DNA of 64,000 nt from Allokutzneria sp. A3M-2-11 16 (GCF_024213555.1 NZ_JANAVO010000011.1:62001-126000), one strand, 5' to 3'. Counted from the first letter of the stretch, positions 33,187 through 42,431 are shown. The notes: generated by a model from the sequence alone, not told the origin. Numbers and translations: made by a program.

Positions 33187-34677
33187 TCAGGATGAGGCGC
33201 GGTGCTCGTCCGCCAGGAAGTGCGCGATGCCCATCGTCGACGTGTACAGCTCGCGATAGCGCGCGTAGTAGGCGCTGTAGCGCTCATGCCGCGCGGGATC
33301 CGGCTTCACCGTGGACGCCACGGGGTTCCACGTGTCGGGCGAGGACGCCGCACCGGTTGCCACTCCGGCAAGCAACGCGTCGCCGAGGCACGCGCCCACC
33401 GTCTCCGCCGGGACGTCCTGGCGCTGACCGGTGATGTCGGAGACGATCTGCGTCCACAGACCGCCTTGCGTGCCACCGCCGACCGCGACGAGCCGCGCCG
33501 CGTCCCCGCCCGCGGCCGCCATCGCCTCCAGGTTGTGCCGGACGCCGTAGCCGATCCCTTCGAGCGCGGCGCGGTAGAGCTCCGCCTGCCCGTGCCCGAG
33601 GGTCAGCCCGGCGATGATCCCGCGCGCGTCGGGGTCGAACAGCGGCGTCCGCTCCCCCGCGAAGTACGGCAGCACCAACAGGCCCCGGCTCCCGGGCGGC
33701 ACCGAAGAGGCCGACGCGACGAGCCCGCCGAACTCACCGCCGACCAGTCCGCGCAGCCAGTCGGTGACCGAACCGGACGTGGCCATGCCCGCCGCGAGCG
33801 TGTAGGTGTCGGGGAAAGCCCCGCAGGTCCCCCACAGCCCGGAGTGCGGACGCGGATCGGTCAGCACCTGCACGAGGAACATGGTCGTGCCGTACATGAT
33901 CATCGTCTCGCCGGGCGACCGGACGCCGACGCTGACCGCCTCCGCCCACGCGTCGACCGTGCCCGCGGTCACCGGCAGCCCCTCGGGCAGCCCCGTCAAC
34001 GAAGCAGCCGCCGAGGTGACACGGCCGACGATCTCGGTCGGCCAGGCCAGTTCCGGCAACGGCAACCCGGGCGCGACCGAAGCGGCCCAGTCGTGCGCCC
34101 AGTCCCGCGCGCCGAGGTCGTACATGGGCGTGCACTGGCTGGCCGAGTGGTGGTCCAGCACGTACCGCCCGGTCAGCCGGTGCACCAGGAACGAGCTGGC
34201 CATCAGCAGCATCCTGGTGCGGCCGTAGACCTCCGGCTCGTGCCGGGCCAGCCACCGCGCCTTCGGGCCGACCGCCTGGCTGGTCAGCCGGGAACCGCAG
34301 CGGGCAAGCACCTCGTCCGCGCCGAACTCCTCGGTCAGCTCGTCGATCTCCTTGGTGGCGCGGGTATCCACGCCGTAGAGGATGCCCGGCCGCAACGGCG
34401 TGCCGGAAGCGTCGGCGGGCAGCAGGCAGGGACCGATCCCGCTGACCGCCATGCCGACCAGTGAACGTCCGTCCAGTTTGGACACCAGTTCCCTGGTGAT
34501 CTCGACGAAGTCCTGCCACCACACGGTCTCCGCGTCGTGCTCGAACCACCCCGGGTGTGGTGTTGACGTCCCGTGTGGACGATCGGCGCGCGCGACGACG
34601 CGACCGTCCACTGTGGTCAGAACGCCCTTCGAGCTCGACGTTCCGATGTCCACCCCGAGCAGCAGTTCGTTCGTCAC
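33187..34677 (-). CDS. FGGY-family pentulose/hexulose kinase (xylulokinase-like)
   Basis: 496 residues. The N-terminal phosphate-binding motif LLGVDIGTSSSKGVL and the second-domain motifs MYGTTMFLVQV and LVAVGGGTQGGLWTQIVSDI place it firmly in the FGGY kinases, with length typical of xylulokinase, ribulokinase or similar. GTG 34677 has AGGAG 8 nt upstream and leaves a 10-nt gap to the GH gene; a start 10 codons earlier would overlap that gene. It ATP-phosphorylates a ketose made by the isomerase at 36266, which is in the same operon. The substrate is undetermined: D-ribulose or D-xylulose are the obvious options. Confidence 0.88.
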   Translation of the reverse strand: MTNELLLGVDIGTSSSKGVLTTVDGRVVARADRPHGTSTPHPGWFEHDAETVWWQDFVEITRELVSKLDGRSLVGMAVSGIGPCLLPADASGTPLRPGILYGVDTRATKEIDELTEEFGADEVLARCGSRLTSQAVGPKARWLARHEPEVYGRTRMLLMASSFLVHRLTGRYVLDHHSASQCTPMYDLGARDWAHDWAASVAPGLPLPELAWPTEIVGRVTSAAASLTGLPEGLPVTAGTVDAWAEAVSVGVRSPGETMIMYGTTMFLVQVLTDPRPHSGLWGTCGAFPDTYTLAAGMATSGSVTDWLRGLVGGEFGGLVASASSVPPGSRGLLVLPYFAGERTPLFDPDARGIIAGLTLGHGQAELYRAALEGIGYGVRHNLEAMAAAGGDAARLVAVGGGTQGGLWTQIVSDITGQRQDVPAETVGACLGDALLAGVATGAASSPDTWNPVASTVKPDPARHERYSAYYARYRELYTSTMGIAHFLADEHRASS

Positions 34678-34687
34678 GCCAACGCTC

Positions 34688-36259
34688 CTAGTGTGTGTTG
34701 ATCCCATTGGCCAGCCGCTCGGCGAGCTCGCGGTCCCGGGCCCGCGCGCTCACCCCGATCCGCCAGGTGCCGCCGAAGTAGTCACCCGGCGCGATCGAGC
34801 CGCCGTTGGGCTGCCACACCGGCTGCCAGCAGATCGAGGATTCCCCGTCGGAGTACCACCGGTTGGCCTCCGCCCACGCGGAGCCCCTGCGGTAGGCCAT
34901 CGCCATCGTCACCGACAACCCGGTCGCCATCGCCCAGCGGGTGAAGCCCGGCGCGTCGCCGCGACGCGGGAACACCTGGTCGTCGCCGAGCGTGCCGAGC
35001 CAGGTGTCCATCGAGAACGCCAGCTCCCACAACGGGTTCCGGGTCGGCGCGGCGACGTGCCAGGTCAGCGAGCTGTCGAAGCTGTCGGCGTGGAAGTCCA
35101 GCTTCCAGTCCACCGTGATCTTCTCCTGGCCGATCGGAACCCCTTGCAGCGCAACGGTTCCACCCTGAACGGAGACCTTCGGGGCGGCGCGCGGCTTCTC
35201 GGTCGCGCCGAACAGGCCGATGCCGAGGTACGGCCCGGAGCCGCGGTGGTGGTTGTCCAGCACGTTGCGCCACGTGCCGTCGCGCATCCGCACCGACAGC
35301 TCGCGCAGCTCCGAGGTCGGCGAGGTCTGCAGGTCGACGCGGTAGTCCGGCGCGGTGACCCGGACCCCGCGGAACGTGGTCTGCCAGTTCAGCGGGGCCA
35401 GGTACACCCCGCGCTGGCCCCATCCCGCGTGCGTGACCCAGTGCCGCCCCTCGGCGAAGATCACCTCGGCGGCGTGCGAGGGCAGGTTGCCCACCCACGA
35501 GTTCGCGTTGAAGTTCAGCGGGTCCTTGCTGCGGAACACATCCGTGCCCACGTAGCCGCGGCGTGGGCCGATGAACAGGTACCAGTCGCTGCCGCGCCGC
35601 ACCAGGAACGGTGACTCCGTCATCACCCCGCCGAGCGGTTCGGAGTAGGCGAACTTGCGGCCGCTCCAGTGCACCAGGTCGTCACTGGTGCGGTAGGCGA
35701 CGACGAAGTTGCCGCCGTCCGGGTACACGGTGGCGGTGTAGAAGATGACCCAGCGCCCGTCGATCCGGGTGACGAACGGGTCGCGGGCGTCGAAGCCGTC
35801 GCGGAACAGCGGTCCGCCGGGGTGGCGCGTCCACGTCCGCAGGTCGGTCGAGGTGGCCAGGTTGATGGCGTAGAAGCTGTGGTCGGCGTCGCCGCCGCAG
35901 TAGAACATGTAGTAGCGGCCGTCGTGGAGGACGATGTGCGGCGCCCACAGGTGCGCTTCTCCGTGGTAGCCGGGGTCGACGCTCATCGCGAAGGGCTGCT
36001 TCGCCCACGGACCGTGCAGCGAGGGCGCGGTCGCGTGGGCGAAGTGCTTCTCGTCCAACGGGTTCAACGGTTCCGCGTGGGTGATGCCGATCATGTGCCA
36101 GGTGCCACCGGCATCGCGGACGAACGTGTGGTCGTTGAGGTACCAGTTGCGGTCCTCACCGATCGTCGGGTCGTAGAGATGGCGCCATTCGCCCGCGCTC
36201 ACCTCGTCTCGGACTTCGCTGTACTCCTGAAGGGAAACTCCGTCCGGCAGCGCGGGCAT
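34688..36259 (-). CDS. Five-bladed propeller glycoside hydrolase (GH32/GH43-like)
   Basis: 523 residues without a signal peptide, so probably cytoplasmic. The N-terminal ~330 residues form a beta-propeller with the catalytic triad pattern of the GH32/GH68/GH43/GH62 superfamily: Asp43 in WYLNDHTF (nucleophile/base position), Asp160 in FDARDPFV (the RDP transition-state stabiliser motif) and Glu215 in VMTESPFLV (acid position). The C-terminal ~190 residues look like a beta-sandwich domain. It would hydrolyse a furanosidic or related glycoside imported by the cell. The exact family is uncertain. It sits between the isomerase (6-nt gap) and the kinase. Confidence 0.78.
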   Translation of the reverse strand: MPALPDGVSLQEYSEVRDEVSAGEWRHLYDPTIGEDRNWYLNDHTFVRDAGGTWHMIGITHAEPLNPLDEKHFAHATAPSLHGPWAKQPFAMSVDPGYHGEAHLWAPHIVLHDGRYYMFYCGGDADHSFYAINLATSTDLRTWTRHPGGPLFRDGFDARDPFVTRIDGRWVIFYTATVYPDGGNFVVAYRTSDDLVHWSGRKFAYSEPLGGVMTESPFLVRRGSDWYLFIGPRRGYVGTDVFRSKDPLNFNANSWVGNLPSHAAEVIFAEGRHWVTHAGWGQRGVYLAPLNWQTTFRGVRVTAPDYRVDLQTSPTSELRELSVRMRDGTWRNVLDNHHRGSGPYLGIGLFGATEKPRAAPKVSVQGGTVALQGVPIGQEKITVDWKLDFHADSFDSSLTWHVAAPTRNPLWELAFSMDTWLGTLGDDQVFPRRGDAPGFTRWAMATGLSVTMAMAYRRGSAWAEANRWYSDGESSICWQPVWQPNGGSIAPGDYFGGTWRIGVSARARDRELAERLANGINTH

Positions 36260-36265
36260 CTCCGC

Positions 36266-37681
36266 TCACCCCCTGGTGAACTCGTCCAACTCCACTCCGA
36301 GCAGCTCGCAGGCGGCCCTGACCTCGGCGCGGTGATCGCCGGGGACCGCGTGGATGTGGTTGGCGCCGAAGCGCGAGAGGAAGTCGTCGGCCTTCGCGTC
36401 CAGCCGCGCGAACGCGTGCGGCCACTCGAAGGTGGACTGGCGCATCAGCTTGGTGTTGGTCTCGTCGTCGTAGGTCTCGAAGTCGCCCAGCATCAGGTGC
36501 ATCCGGTAGTTCCCGCCGCGGCGGGTCAGCCGGGCCAGCGTCATCTGCCCGGGCGCCGCGAGGTGGTGCACGGACGCGCCGCCCGCCGGGAAGAAGAAGA
36601 CCTCCGGGTAGAAGTGGACCTTGGACAGGTTCTCCAGCGGGTCGTCGCTGCGCGCGGCGTACCAGGTCGCGTGCTGGCCGGAGTTGCACAGGTCCCAGAT
36701 GTCGCGGTCGGCGTGGTAGTGCCGGACGTCGGCGAAGAGCACCGGCGTGCGCGCGATGTGCTTGAGCAGCTGCATCGTCAGCGCGCCGTCCATGTCCGCC
36801 TCGGTGGCGCAGACGTGGGTCTCCTTGGGGCCGTTCCAGTCATAGGGGTCGTTGAGGAACGCCTCGACGATGTCCATGGTGGCGAAGTACTGGGTCATCT
36901 CCGGCTGGCCCTTGATGCCGGAGAAGTCCAGGTTCCACTCCTCGATCAGCTCGCGCATCGCCAGGTACGAGCGGATCTGCCGCTCCAGCAGCTCCGGCGT
37001 GAGTTTCTTGCCGTCGTAGTGCACCCCGGCCGCGTTGGTCTCCAGCCACTCGCGCGCCTGGGTGACCTCCTTCTGGTCGGCCAGCTCGGAGCGCCGGACG
37101 ATCTCCCACTGGTCGATCTCCTCGACGTCCACGCCGAAGACCGACTGCCACTGGTCGGTGTTGGCCACCGCGGTGTTCATGCCCATGGGGCGCCCGCCGA
37201 TCCGGCCGAACGTCGACCCGCGCAGCGAGGCGACCGCCGACGAGGCGGTGGCCTGGACGCCGATCTTGTCGATCAGCGCGCGCTCGTCCGGGTCTCCCCA
37301 CAGCCGGGTGTGCACGCGGCCGATCTGGTCCAGCGCACCGCCACCGGCGAGCATGCCGACCATGCCGGGCTGCACCGGGTCGATGTTGGACAGCAGCAGC
37401 AGCGGTCCGGGCGTCGCGCCCGCGGCCAGCATGGTGAAGTGCGGGAAGGCCCAGACCGCGTAGTGGAAGACGGTCAGGTCCACCCCGGCCGCGGCGACCT
37501 GCCGGGCCACGGCGCTCGCGCCGGTGTTGGTGGCGACGATCTCCTTGCCGCGCACCACCTCGTGACCGGCCGCGGTGAGCCGGTCGACCAGTTTGTCCTC
37601 GGTGGTCGCGATGAACTCGCGGATGCCGTCGTGGACGTAGTCACGACCGTCGGAAAAACTGATCACGCCGATCCGGGCCAC
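36266..37681 (-). CDS. L-fucose/L-arabinose isomerase-family protein
   Basis: 471 residues. VARIGVISFSDGRDYVHDG opens an FucI/AraA-like fold, and the sequence has the family's internal pattern (TVFHYAVWAFPHFTMLAAGA, PGPLLLLSNIDPVQPGMVG, ALDQIGRVHTRLWGDPDE). It interconverts an aldose and ketose; FucI homologues also act on D-arabinose. GTG 37681 follows GGAGGG by 4 nt and is preferred to an upstream start inside the operator region. It is first in the operon isomerase, propeller hydrolase, kinase, divergent from LacI, so the LacI protein likely controls it. The substrate is uncertain. Confidence 0.85.
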   Translation of the reverse strand: MARIGVISFSDGRDYVHDGIREFIATTEDKLVDRLTAAGHEVVRGKEIVATNTGASAVARQVAAAGVDLTVFHYAVWAFPHFTMLAAGATPGPLLLLSNIDPVQPGMVGMLAGGGALDQIGRVHTRLWGDPDERALIDKIGVQATASSAVASLRGSTFGRIGGRPMGMNTAVANTDQWQSVFGVDVEEIDQWEIVRRSELADQKEVTQAREWLETNAAGVHYDGKKLTPELLERQIRSYLAMRELIEEWNLDFSGIKGQPEMTQYFATMDIVEAFLNDPYDWNGPKETHVCATEADMDGALTMQLLKHIARTPVLFADVRHYHADRDIWDLCNSGQHATWYAARSDDPLENLSKVHFYPEVFFFPAGGASVHHLAAPGQMTLARLTRRGGNYRMHLMLGDFETYDDETNTKLMRQSTFEWPHAFARLDAKADDFLSRFGANHIHAVPGDHRAEVRAACELLGVELDEFTRG

Positions 37682-37728
37682 TGTGCCCTCCAGGGTCACG
37701 ATTGGCGGCAAACGCCGACAGAACACGA

Positions 37729-37742
37729 GCAATCGTTTTCTC
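37729..37742. promoter_or_regulatory. LacI-type operator (CRE-like) between isomerase and LacI genes
   Basis: GCAATCGTTTTCTC lies between the divergent starts at 37681 and 37804. Its reverse complement GAGAAAACGATTGC resembles the CRE consensus TGWAANCGNTNWCA. The core AATCGTTTTC recurs as GAAAACGATT at 48794-48803 upstream of the importer operon, which links the two operons to one LacI regulator. Binding is inferred. Confidence 0.55.
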
Positions 37743-37803
37743 GGAAGCTATGCTCAGCGCTGACGGCTGTCAATAGGCCGATGGCGCACGAGGAGCCCCC
37801 GCG

Positions 37804-38799
37804 ATGACGACGATCAGCGATGTCGCCGCACTTGCCAACGTTTCCACGGCGACGGCTTCCCGTGCCCTGAATGGGAAATCCTCGGTCGACCCGGTGCTGG
37901 CCGCCAGGGTGGTCGCGGCGGCGCGGGAGCTCGGCTACCGCCCGAACGGGTTGGCGCGCAACCTCCGCAGGCGCGAGACCGCGGTGCTGGCGCTGATCAT
38001 CTCCGACGTGGAGAACCCGTTCTTCACCGCGATAGCCCGCGGCGTCGAGGACGTGGCGCAGGCGGCGGGCTACTCGGTGGTGCTGTGCAACACCGACGAG
38101 GAGGCGGCCAAGGAGCGGCGCTACGTCGAGGTGGCGATCGAGGAGCAGATGGCGGGCGTGATCCTGTCCCCCTCCGGGGTGCCCGGCGCGGTGGAGGCGT
38201 TGCGGGACAGGCGAACCCCGATCGTCGCGGTGGACCGCCCGCTGCCCGGCGAGCCGACCGACACGGTGCTGGTGGACAGCCGCCAGGCGGCCAAGCAGGC
38301 GACCGTGCACCTGGCGGAGCAGGGCTACCGGGTCATCGGCTGTCTCACCGGCCCGTCCGGGGTGCGCACCGCCGACGACCGCCTCGCCGGGTACCGCGAC
38401 GGCCTGCGGGCCGCGAAACAGCGCAGCGCGACCAGGTTGGTGCGGCGCTCGGAGTACAGATCCGCGGGCGCGCGCGAGGCGACGCTGGACCTGTTGTCGC
38501 AACCGGAGCCGCCGGACGCGCTGCTCGTCGCCAACAGCGCGATGGCCGTCGGAGTGCTACAGGCGTTGGCGGAGCTGAACTTGCGGCCCGGCCGCGATGT
38601 CGGCGTGGTGGCCTTCGACGACGCGCCCTGGGCGGAGCTGCTGGACCCGCCGCTGACCGTGGTGGCCCAGCCCGCCTACGAGATCGGCACGCTGGCCGCG
38701 CAGCTCCTGCTGAACCGCGTCACCGGCTCCCACAAGGACCCCACCACCACAACGCTCTCCGCCCAGCTGGTCGTCCGCGGCAGCTCGCGCCGCACCTAA
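37804..38799 (+). CDS. LacI-family transcriptional repressor
   Basis: 331 residues. The N-terminal HTH (ISDVAALANVSTATASRALN) and hinge (YRPNGLARNLRRRETAVLAL) are canonical, followed by a periplasmic-binding-protein-like sugar domain (VLALIISDVENPFFTAIARG to VGVVAFDDAPWAELLDPPLT). It is divergent from the isomerase operon and likely autoregulated by the operator at 37729. Its end faces the inverted repeat at 38822. The effector is probably the pathway sugar or its phosphate. The best inference is control of the adjacent operon and, through the matched operator, of the importer at 48.7 kb. Confidence 0.92.
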   Translation: MTTISDVAALANVSTATASRALNGKSSVDPVLAARVVAAARELGYRPNGLARNLRRRETAVLALIISDVENPFFTAIARGVEDVAQAAGYSVVLCNTDEEAAKERRYVEVAIEEQMAGVILSPSGVPGAVEALRDRRTPIVAVDRPLPGEPTDTVLVDSRQAAKQATVHLAEQGYRVIGCLTGPSGVRTADDRLAGYRDGLRAAKQRSATRLVRRSEYRSAGAREATLDLLSQPEPPDALLVANSAMAVGVLQALAELNLRPGRDVGVVAFDDAPWAELLDPPLTVVAQPAYEIGTLAAQLLLNRVTGSHKDPTTTTLSAQLVVRGSSRRT

Positions 38800-38821
38800 C
38801 CTCCGCCAGGGCCGTCGTTTT

Positions 38822-38884
38822 CCCGTTTCGTACTCTTGCCGGGAAAGAGAGCGCTCCCAAATCCCGTTATGAGTACGAAACGGG
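38822..38884. terminator. 63-bp inverted repeat, copy 2
   Basis: Arms CCCGTTTCGTACTC (38822-38835) and GAGTACGAAACGGG (38871-38884) are identical to copy 1 at 33112-33173, with AGAGCGCTC in the loop. It sits between the convergent ends of the LacI gene and the GH172 gene. The two copies bracket the kinase-hydrolase-isomerase-LacI block. Confidence 0.8.
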
Positions 38885-38967
38885 ATTGGTTTGGACCACG
38901 CGAGCTTACGGATGGGGACGCGGGGCCGAGAAGCGCATGCACGCATTCTAGACCCCGCGCCACAACA

Positions 38968-41571
38968 TCACCCGCCGGTCGTGCCGTTCTTCGGCGAGAC
39001 GGGGTCGCGCTCGGTGCGGATCATCGGCCCGCGGTCCTTCGGCGACCAGTCCATGCCCTGCGGCGCCACCTGGGTCACGACACCGCCCGAGTCGAACGGC
39101 GCGACGAAGGACCGCACGTGGTAGTCCGACGCGGTCCACGGCGCCGACCCGAACACCGGCCGAAGCGTGATCGACAGCGCTCGCTTGCCCGCGCTGAGCT
39201 GCGCCGGAATCGTGAACGTGTCCTGGAGCCAACGGTGTTCGGCGTTGCCGTAGGGCTGCGCCCACGTGCCCGCGACCGTGCCGTCCACCAGCACCTCGAC
39301 CCGCTGTCCGGCCCGCGCCTGGTCGGCCGTGCGCACGAGCTGCACGCCCGAGTTCCCCGGCTCCACCGCGACCTTGAAGCCGATCGCGCCCGTGGCGGCG
39401 GTGACCTGCGCGCTGGAGACCGCGTGGTCGTTGTCGCCCTCGAAGCTGGAGGTCACCTTGCTCACCGTCTCGCCGACCGCCGTGTAGCCGTGCTCCGCGC
39501 GGCTGGCCAGGTCGGTCGGGTTGAGCCGGTCGGTCTCGCGCAGCGTGGACTGCCGCTGGCCGTACCAGTACGAGGTGGAGCTGTAGTCCGCGGGCACGTC
39601 CGCCAGCGGCCCGTGCTCGATGCCGAAGCGCAGCCCCGTCGAGAACGGGATCGCGTCCGGCACCATCAACCGATAAGCGCCTGTGCAGTCGAACTGGCAG
39701 CCGTCGCCACCGATCTCGTGCACCGGGTAACCGGCCAGCGGCATGGCGAACGCGCCGGTGCGGAAGTACCACCCGGCCTCGTAGAAGTCCTCCGTGCCGG
39801 TGCCGTGCTGGATCGGCGTCAGCAGGCCGTCCGCGTAGGCGCGTTCATCGCCCTCCAGGTAGAGCCGCGGCACCTCGACGGCCAGCGGGAGCTTGCCGCG
39901 CATGGAGTGCGTGACGCCGTAGAACACGCCGCGCCCGGCGGTGTCCACGAACATCCAGTCCTTGCCGTTCTCCGTGGCCGAGCGCTTGTGCGTGGCGTTG
40001 AAGTAGCCCAGGGAACCGTTGGCGCGCAACCTCTCCGGGACCGCGCGGTCGGCCGCCGATGTCACTTCGAGCGAGGCCCCGGTGATCCGGCGACCGCTGT
40101 CGTTGACGATCTCCACGACGGCCCGCTGCGCGTACGGCATGGGCCACCACGAGGTGTACCAACCGTCCTTGTGCGGGTCCATCGAGAACATCAGTGACCG
40201 CACGTCGTACTCGCCGAGCCCGGAGCCGAAGAACTCGCCGATCGGCGCGTCCACGGTGGTCTGCCCGTCGAAGCTGATCCGCAGCCGGGCCCCGGCGAGC
40301 ACCTCGTCGGAGGCGGTCACCTGCGCGGGATCGGTCGGGTAGTAGAAGTGCCGCCTGCCCTGCCACTGCTGCCGCTCGACGCGGTAGCCGTGCGCGGCTT
40401 CGACGCTGAGGTGGTTGTGGCCGAGGTCGACCACGTCGGTCCGCACCCACGTGCCGTTGACCAGGCTGTGCACGTCGTAGCGGAACTCGTTGTAGTCCAC
40501 AGTGGACGATACGAACTCGTTGCGCACGACCACCTTCGACTTGCCCGCGGTGAGCGCGGCCGGAACGTCAATGGACTGGTCGGCCCAGGTCATCGGGCCG
40601 ATCCTGGACTCGTGGTACCACTGCCCGGCGGGGCGGCCGTCGATCAGCAGGTTCGCCCGCTGCTTCTCGATGTCCGGGTCGAAGCGGCGGGTCAGCCGCA
40701 CCCCGGAGTTCTCCGGGCTCACCGCGGCGGTGAAGGTGCTGGAGCCGCCCGCGCCGAACGCCCTGCCGTCGTCGTCGACCGCCGGGCCGGGCACCACCTG
40801 CGGCAGCCGCACCCGCAGCTGGCCGATCTGCGCGGGCCCGGACAGCTCGGCCAGGCGCGCGGTCGCCCCTGGCTCGATGTCCGCGGTGGAGCGGGTGGTG
40901 TGCGAGCCGGGACGCGCGGGCTTGGGGTCGGCGAGGCCGAAGGAGCGCAGCTTGTCGACCACGTCGGTCGCCCGGTCCGCGGGGTCGAAGGCCGGAACCC
41001 CCACGGCGTCGGGGAAACTCCGGTAGACCACGTGGTGGAAGAGCGGGTTGTGCTGCGTGGTCACCTTCATCGACGTGCGGAACGGCATGGGCACCTTGAT
41101 GACCACGCCGCCGGAGGTGTCGTCGCGGTTGCCCACCAGCGGCCAGACGAACGGCGCGCCGAGCTTGCCGTCGACCACGTCCTGGAGCTGGGCGTTGAGC
41201 ACGACCCGGCCGTCGAGCTCCACCTTGATCCAGCCGGTCCTGGTGACCACGCCCTCGTCGCGGGTGAACCAGATCGAGCCGATCTCACCGGCCCCGGCGC
41301 GCTCGGCGATGACGCAGCCGCCCAGGTCCTGGCGCAGGCAGGAGTACTTGCCGTCGAAACCGTCGTTGTTGCGGCCGGTGCGGTCGTAGCTGGAGAACTG
41401 GCGGGTCTCCGAGGCTCCGCGCAGCGCGGCCATGCCGTCGAGCTGGCGGTAGGTGGCCCAGCCCAGGGGCCCCTTGTCGGCGGGGGCGGTCTGGGCGGAG
41501 ACCTCGGGGGCGGTCGCCATCGCCAGGACCGCGAGCAGGAGTGCGGACAGTAAGGGACGTTTCTTACGCAT
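38968..41571 (-). CDS. Secreted GH172 (DUF2961) glycoside hydrolase with duplicated beta-sandwich domain, copy 1
   Basis: 867 residues with signal peptide (MRKKRPLLSALLLAVLAMAT, cleavage near SAQTA). ATG 41571 is chosen for this signal. DUF2961 sequence is split: an N-terminal part (SSYDRTGRNNDGFDGKYSCL, GAPFVWPLVGNRDDTSGG, VVIKVPMPFRTSMKVTTQHN) and a second part (APIGEFFGSGLGEYDVRSLM to DFYEAGWYFRTGAFAMPLAG). Between them sits a ~170-residue beta-sandwich (NSGVRLTRRFDPDIEKQRAN, QSIDVPAALTAGKSKVVV) that recurs near the C-terminus (NSGVQLVRTADQARAGQRVE, DTFTIPAQLSAGKRALSI). GH172 members act on alpha-D-fructofuranosides or D-arabinofuranosides. The substrate here is unknown; the plain family protein is half as long. 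Confidence 0.82.
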   Translation of the reverse strand: MRKKRPLLSALLLAVLAMATAPEVSAQTAPADKGPLGWATYRQLDGMAALRGASETRQFSSYDRTGRNNDGFDGKYSCLRQDLGGCVIAERAGAGEIGSIWFTRDEGVVTRTGWIKVELDGRVVLNAQLQDVVDGKLGAPFVWPLVGNRDDTSGGVVIKVPMPFRTSMKVTTQHNPLFHHVVYRSFPDAVGVPAFDPADRATDVVDKLRSFGLADPKPARPGSHTTRSTADIEPGATARLAELSGPAQIGQLRVRLPQVVPGPAVDDDGRAFGAGGSSTFTAAVSPENSGVRLTRRFDPDIEKQRANLLIDGRPAGQWYHESRIGPMTWADQSIDVPAALTAGKSKVVVRNEFVSSTVDYNEFRYDVHSLVNGTWVRTDVVDLGHNHLSVEAAHGYRVERQQWQGRRHFYYPTDPAQVTASDEVLAGARLRISFDGQTTVDAPIGEFFGSGLGEYDVRSLMFSMDPHKDGWYTSWWPMPYAQRAVVEIVNDSGRRITGASLEVTSAADRAVPERLRANGSLGYFNATHKRSATENGKDWMFVDTAGRGVFYGVTHSMRGKLPLAVEVPRLYLEGDERAYADGLLTPIQHGTGTEDFYEAGWYFRTGAFAMPLAGYPVHEIGGDGCQFDCTGAYRLMVPDAIPFSTGLRFGIEHGPLADVPADYSSTSYWYGQRQSTLRETDRLNPTDLASRAEHGYTAVGETVSKVTSSFEGDNDHAVSSAQVTAATGAIGFKVAVEPGNSGVQLVRTADQARAGQRVEVLVDGTVAGTWAQPYGNAEHRWLQDTFTIPAQLSAGKRALSITLRPVFGSAPWTASDYHVRSFVAPFDSGGVVTQVAPQGMDWSPKDRGPMIRTERDPVSPKNGTTGG

Positions 41572-41688
41572 GGTCAACCCATCTCTGCGGATGTGGAAAC
41601 GCAAGGCAGGAATCGAGCGCACACCAGGGAGCGGGCACACGGTCACGCGAAATGTCGGATGTTCGCAAGTGCCGGGTGTGAAAGGGTT

Positions 41689-42351
41689 TCAGCGAGAGCT
41701 GTGCGAGGCCGCGCGGGTGAACGGCGCGGTGATCAGGGCCCAGACACCGGCCAGCAGCAGGGCGGCGACCACCAGGTAGAGCGGCCAGGGGCCGAAGAGG
41801 TCGAGCACCGAGCCGCCCGGCTTGGCGTTGAGGAAGCCGTAGTTGGCGCCGATCACACCGTTGAGCATCAACATGATCAACGCCCAGACCGCCGTCGCCA
41901 CCAGGGTGAGCCGGTAGCCGTGCCAGTCCGGCCGGATGCCGATTCCCCAGGTCAGGTGGATCGCGGCCCACATGGTGAACAGGTGGATCCCCCAGAACAT
42001 GAGGAACTGCCAGTCCGGGAAGTCCGGGCCGCGGTAGGCCGGGGTGAGCAGCGCCTGCGCGGTCAGCGTGAGGCCCCAGTAGTAGGTCAGGGCCGTGGCC
42101 GCCGGGCTGTGTGTCCACAGTGCACAGACGGCCGCGATCAGCGCGAGGTCGCACAGCTGCAACGGCAGCGAGTACGCGATGTCCCACTGCCCCGGCAACA
42201 TCGTGTGGATCTGGAACGGCAGCTGCACCGCCACGATCACGATCGCGAGCACGCGGCTGGTCCACGCCGTGCGAAAGACGAGCAGCAGCGCCGTCACCGC
42301 CACGAACACCACGGCGACGATGCCGTGCGAGAGGCCGTACGGCTCGAACAC
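41689..42351 (-). CDS. YwaF/TIGR02206-like integral membrane protein
   Basis: 220 residues with about six hydrophobic segments (GIVAVVFVAVTALLLVF, VLAIVIVAVQLPFQIH, LCDLALIAAVCALW, YYWGLTLTAQALLTPA, LTLVATAVWALIMLML, LYLVVAALLLAGVWALI). The motifs ANYGFLNAKP and GPWPLYLVV are the conserved end of the TIGR02206/YwaF family, whose function is unknown. It lies between two GH172 genes, with 117 bp to the downstream one. It is not an obvious transporter, and any link to glycan metabolism is only positional. Confidence 0.84.
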   Translation of the reverse strand: MFEPYGLSHGIVAVVFVAVTALLLVFRTAWTSRVLAIVIVAVQLPFQIHTMLPGQWDIAYSLPLQLCDLALIAAVCALWTHSPAATALTYYWGLTLTAQALLTPAYRGPDFPDWQFLMFWGIHLFTMWAAIHLTWGIGIRPDWHGYRLTLVATAVWALIMLMLNGVIGANYGFLNAKPGGSVLDLFGPWPLYLVVAALLLAGVWALITAPFTRAASHSSR

Positions 42352-42388
42352 GCGACAACTCTAACCCAGTCCCTTCACCGGAGTTCGG

Positions 42389-42431
42389 GGCGTTGGATTC
42401 CCTGAACGGGTCGTTCAGGGAATCCAACGCC
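42389..42431. terminator. 43-bp near-perfect palindrome (GAACGGGTCGTTC repeat family)
   Basis: Reading outward from the 3-bp centre GGT at 42409-42411, 20-bp arms pair perfectly: GGCGTTGGATTCCCTGAACG against CGTTCAGGGAATCCAACGCC. It lies 4 bp past the stop of the second GH172 gene (42436) and upstream of the YwaF-like gene, so it probably ends the importer-GH172 transcript. The core recurs at 1722-1857 and 32408-32434. Confidence 0.75.

Noticed and set aside
41679-41691. TGAAAGGGTTTCA palindrome as a LacI operator for GH172 copy 1
   Set aside because: It overlaps the end of the YwaF-like coding sequence, lies over 100 bp from the start and lacks the central CG of the other two operators.
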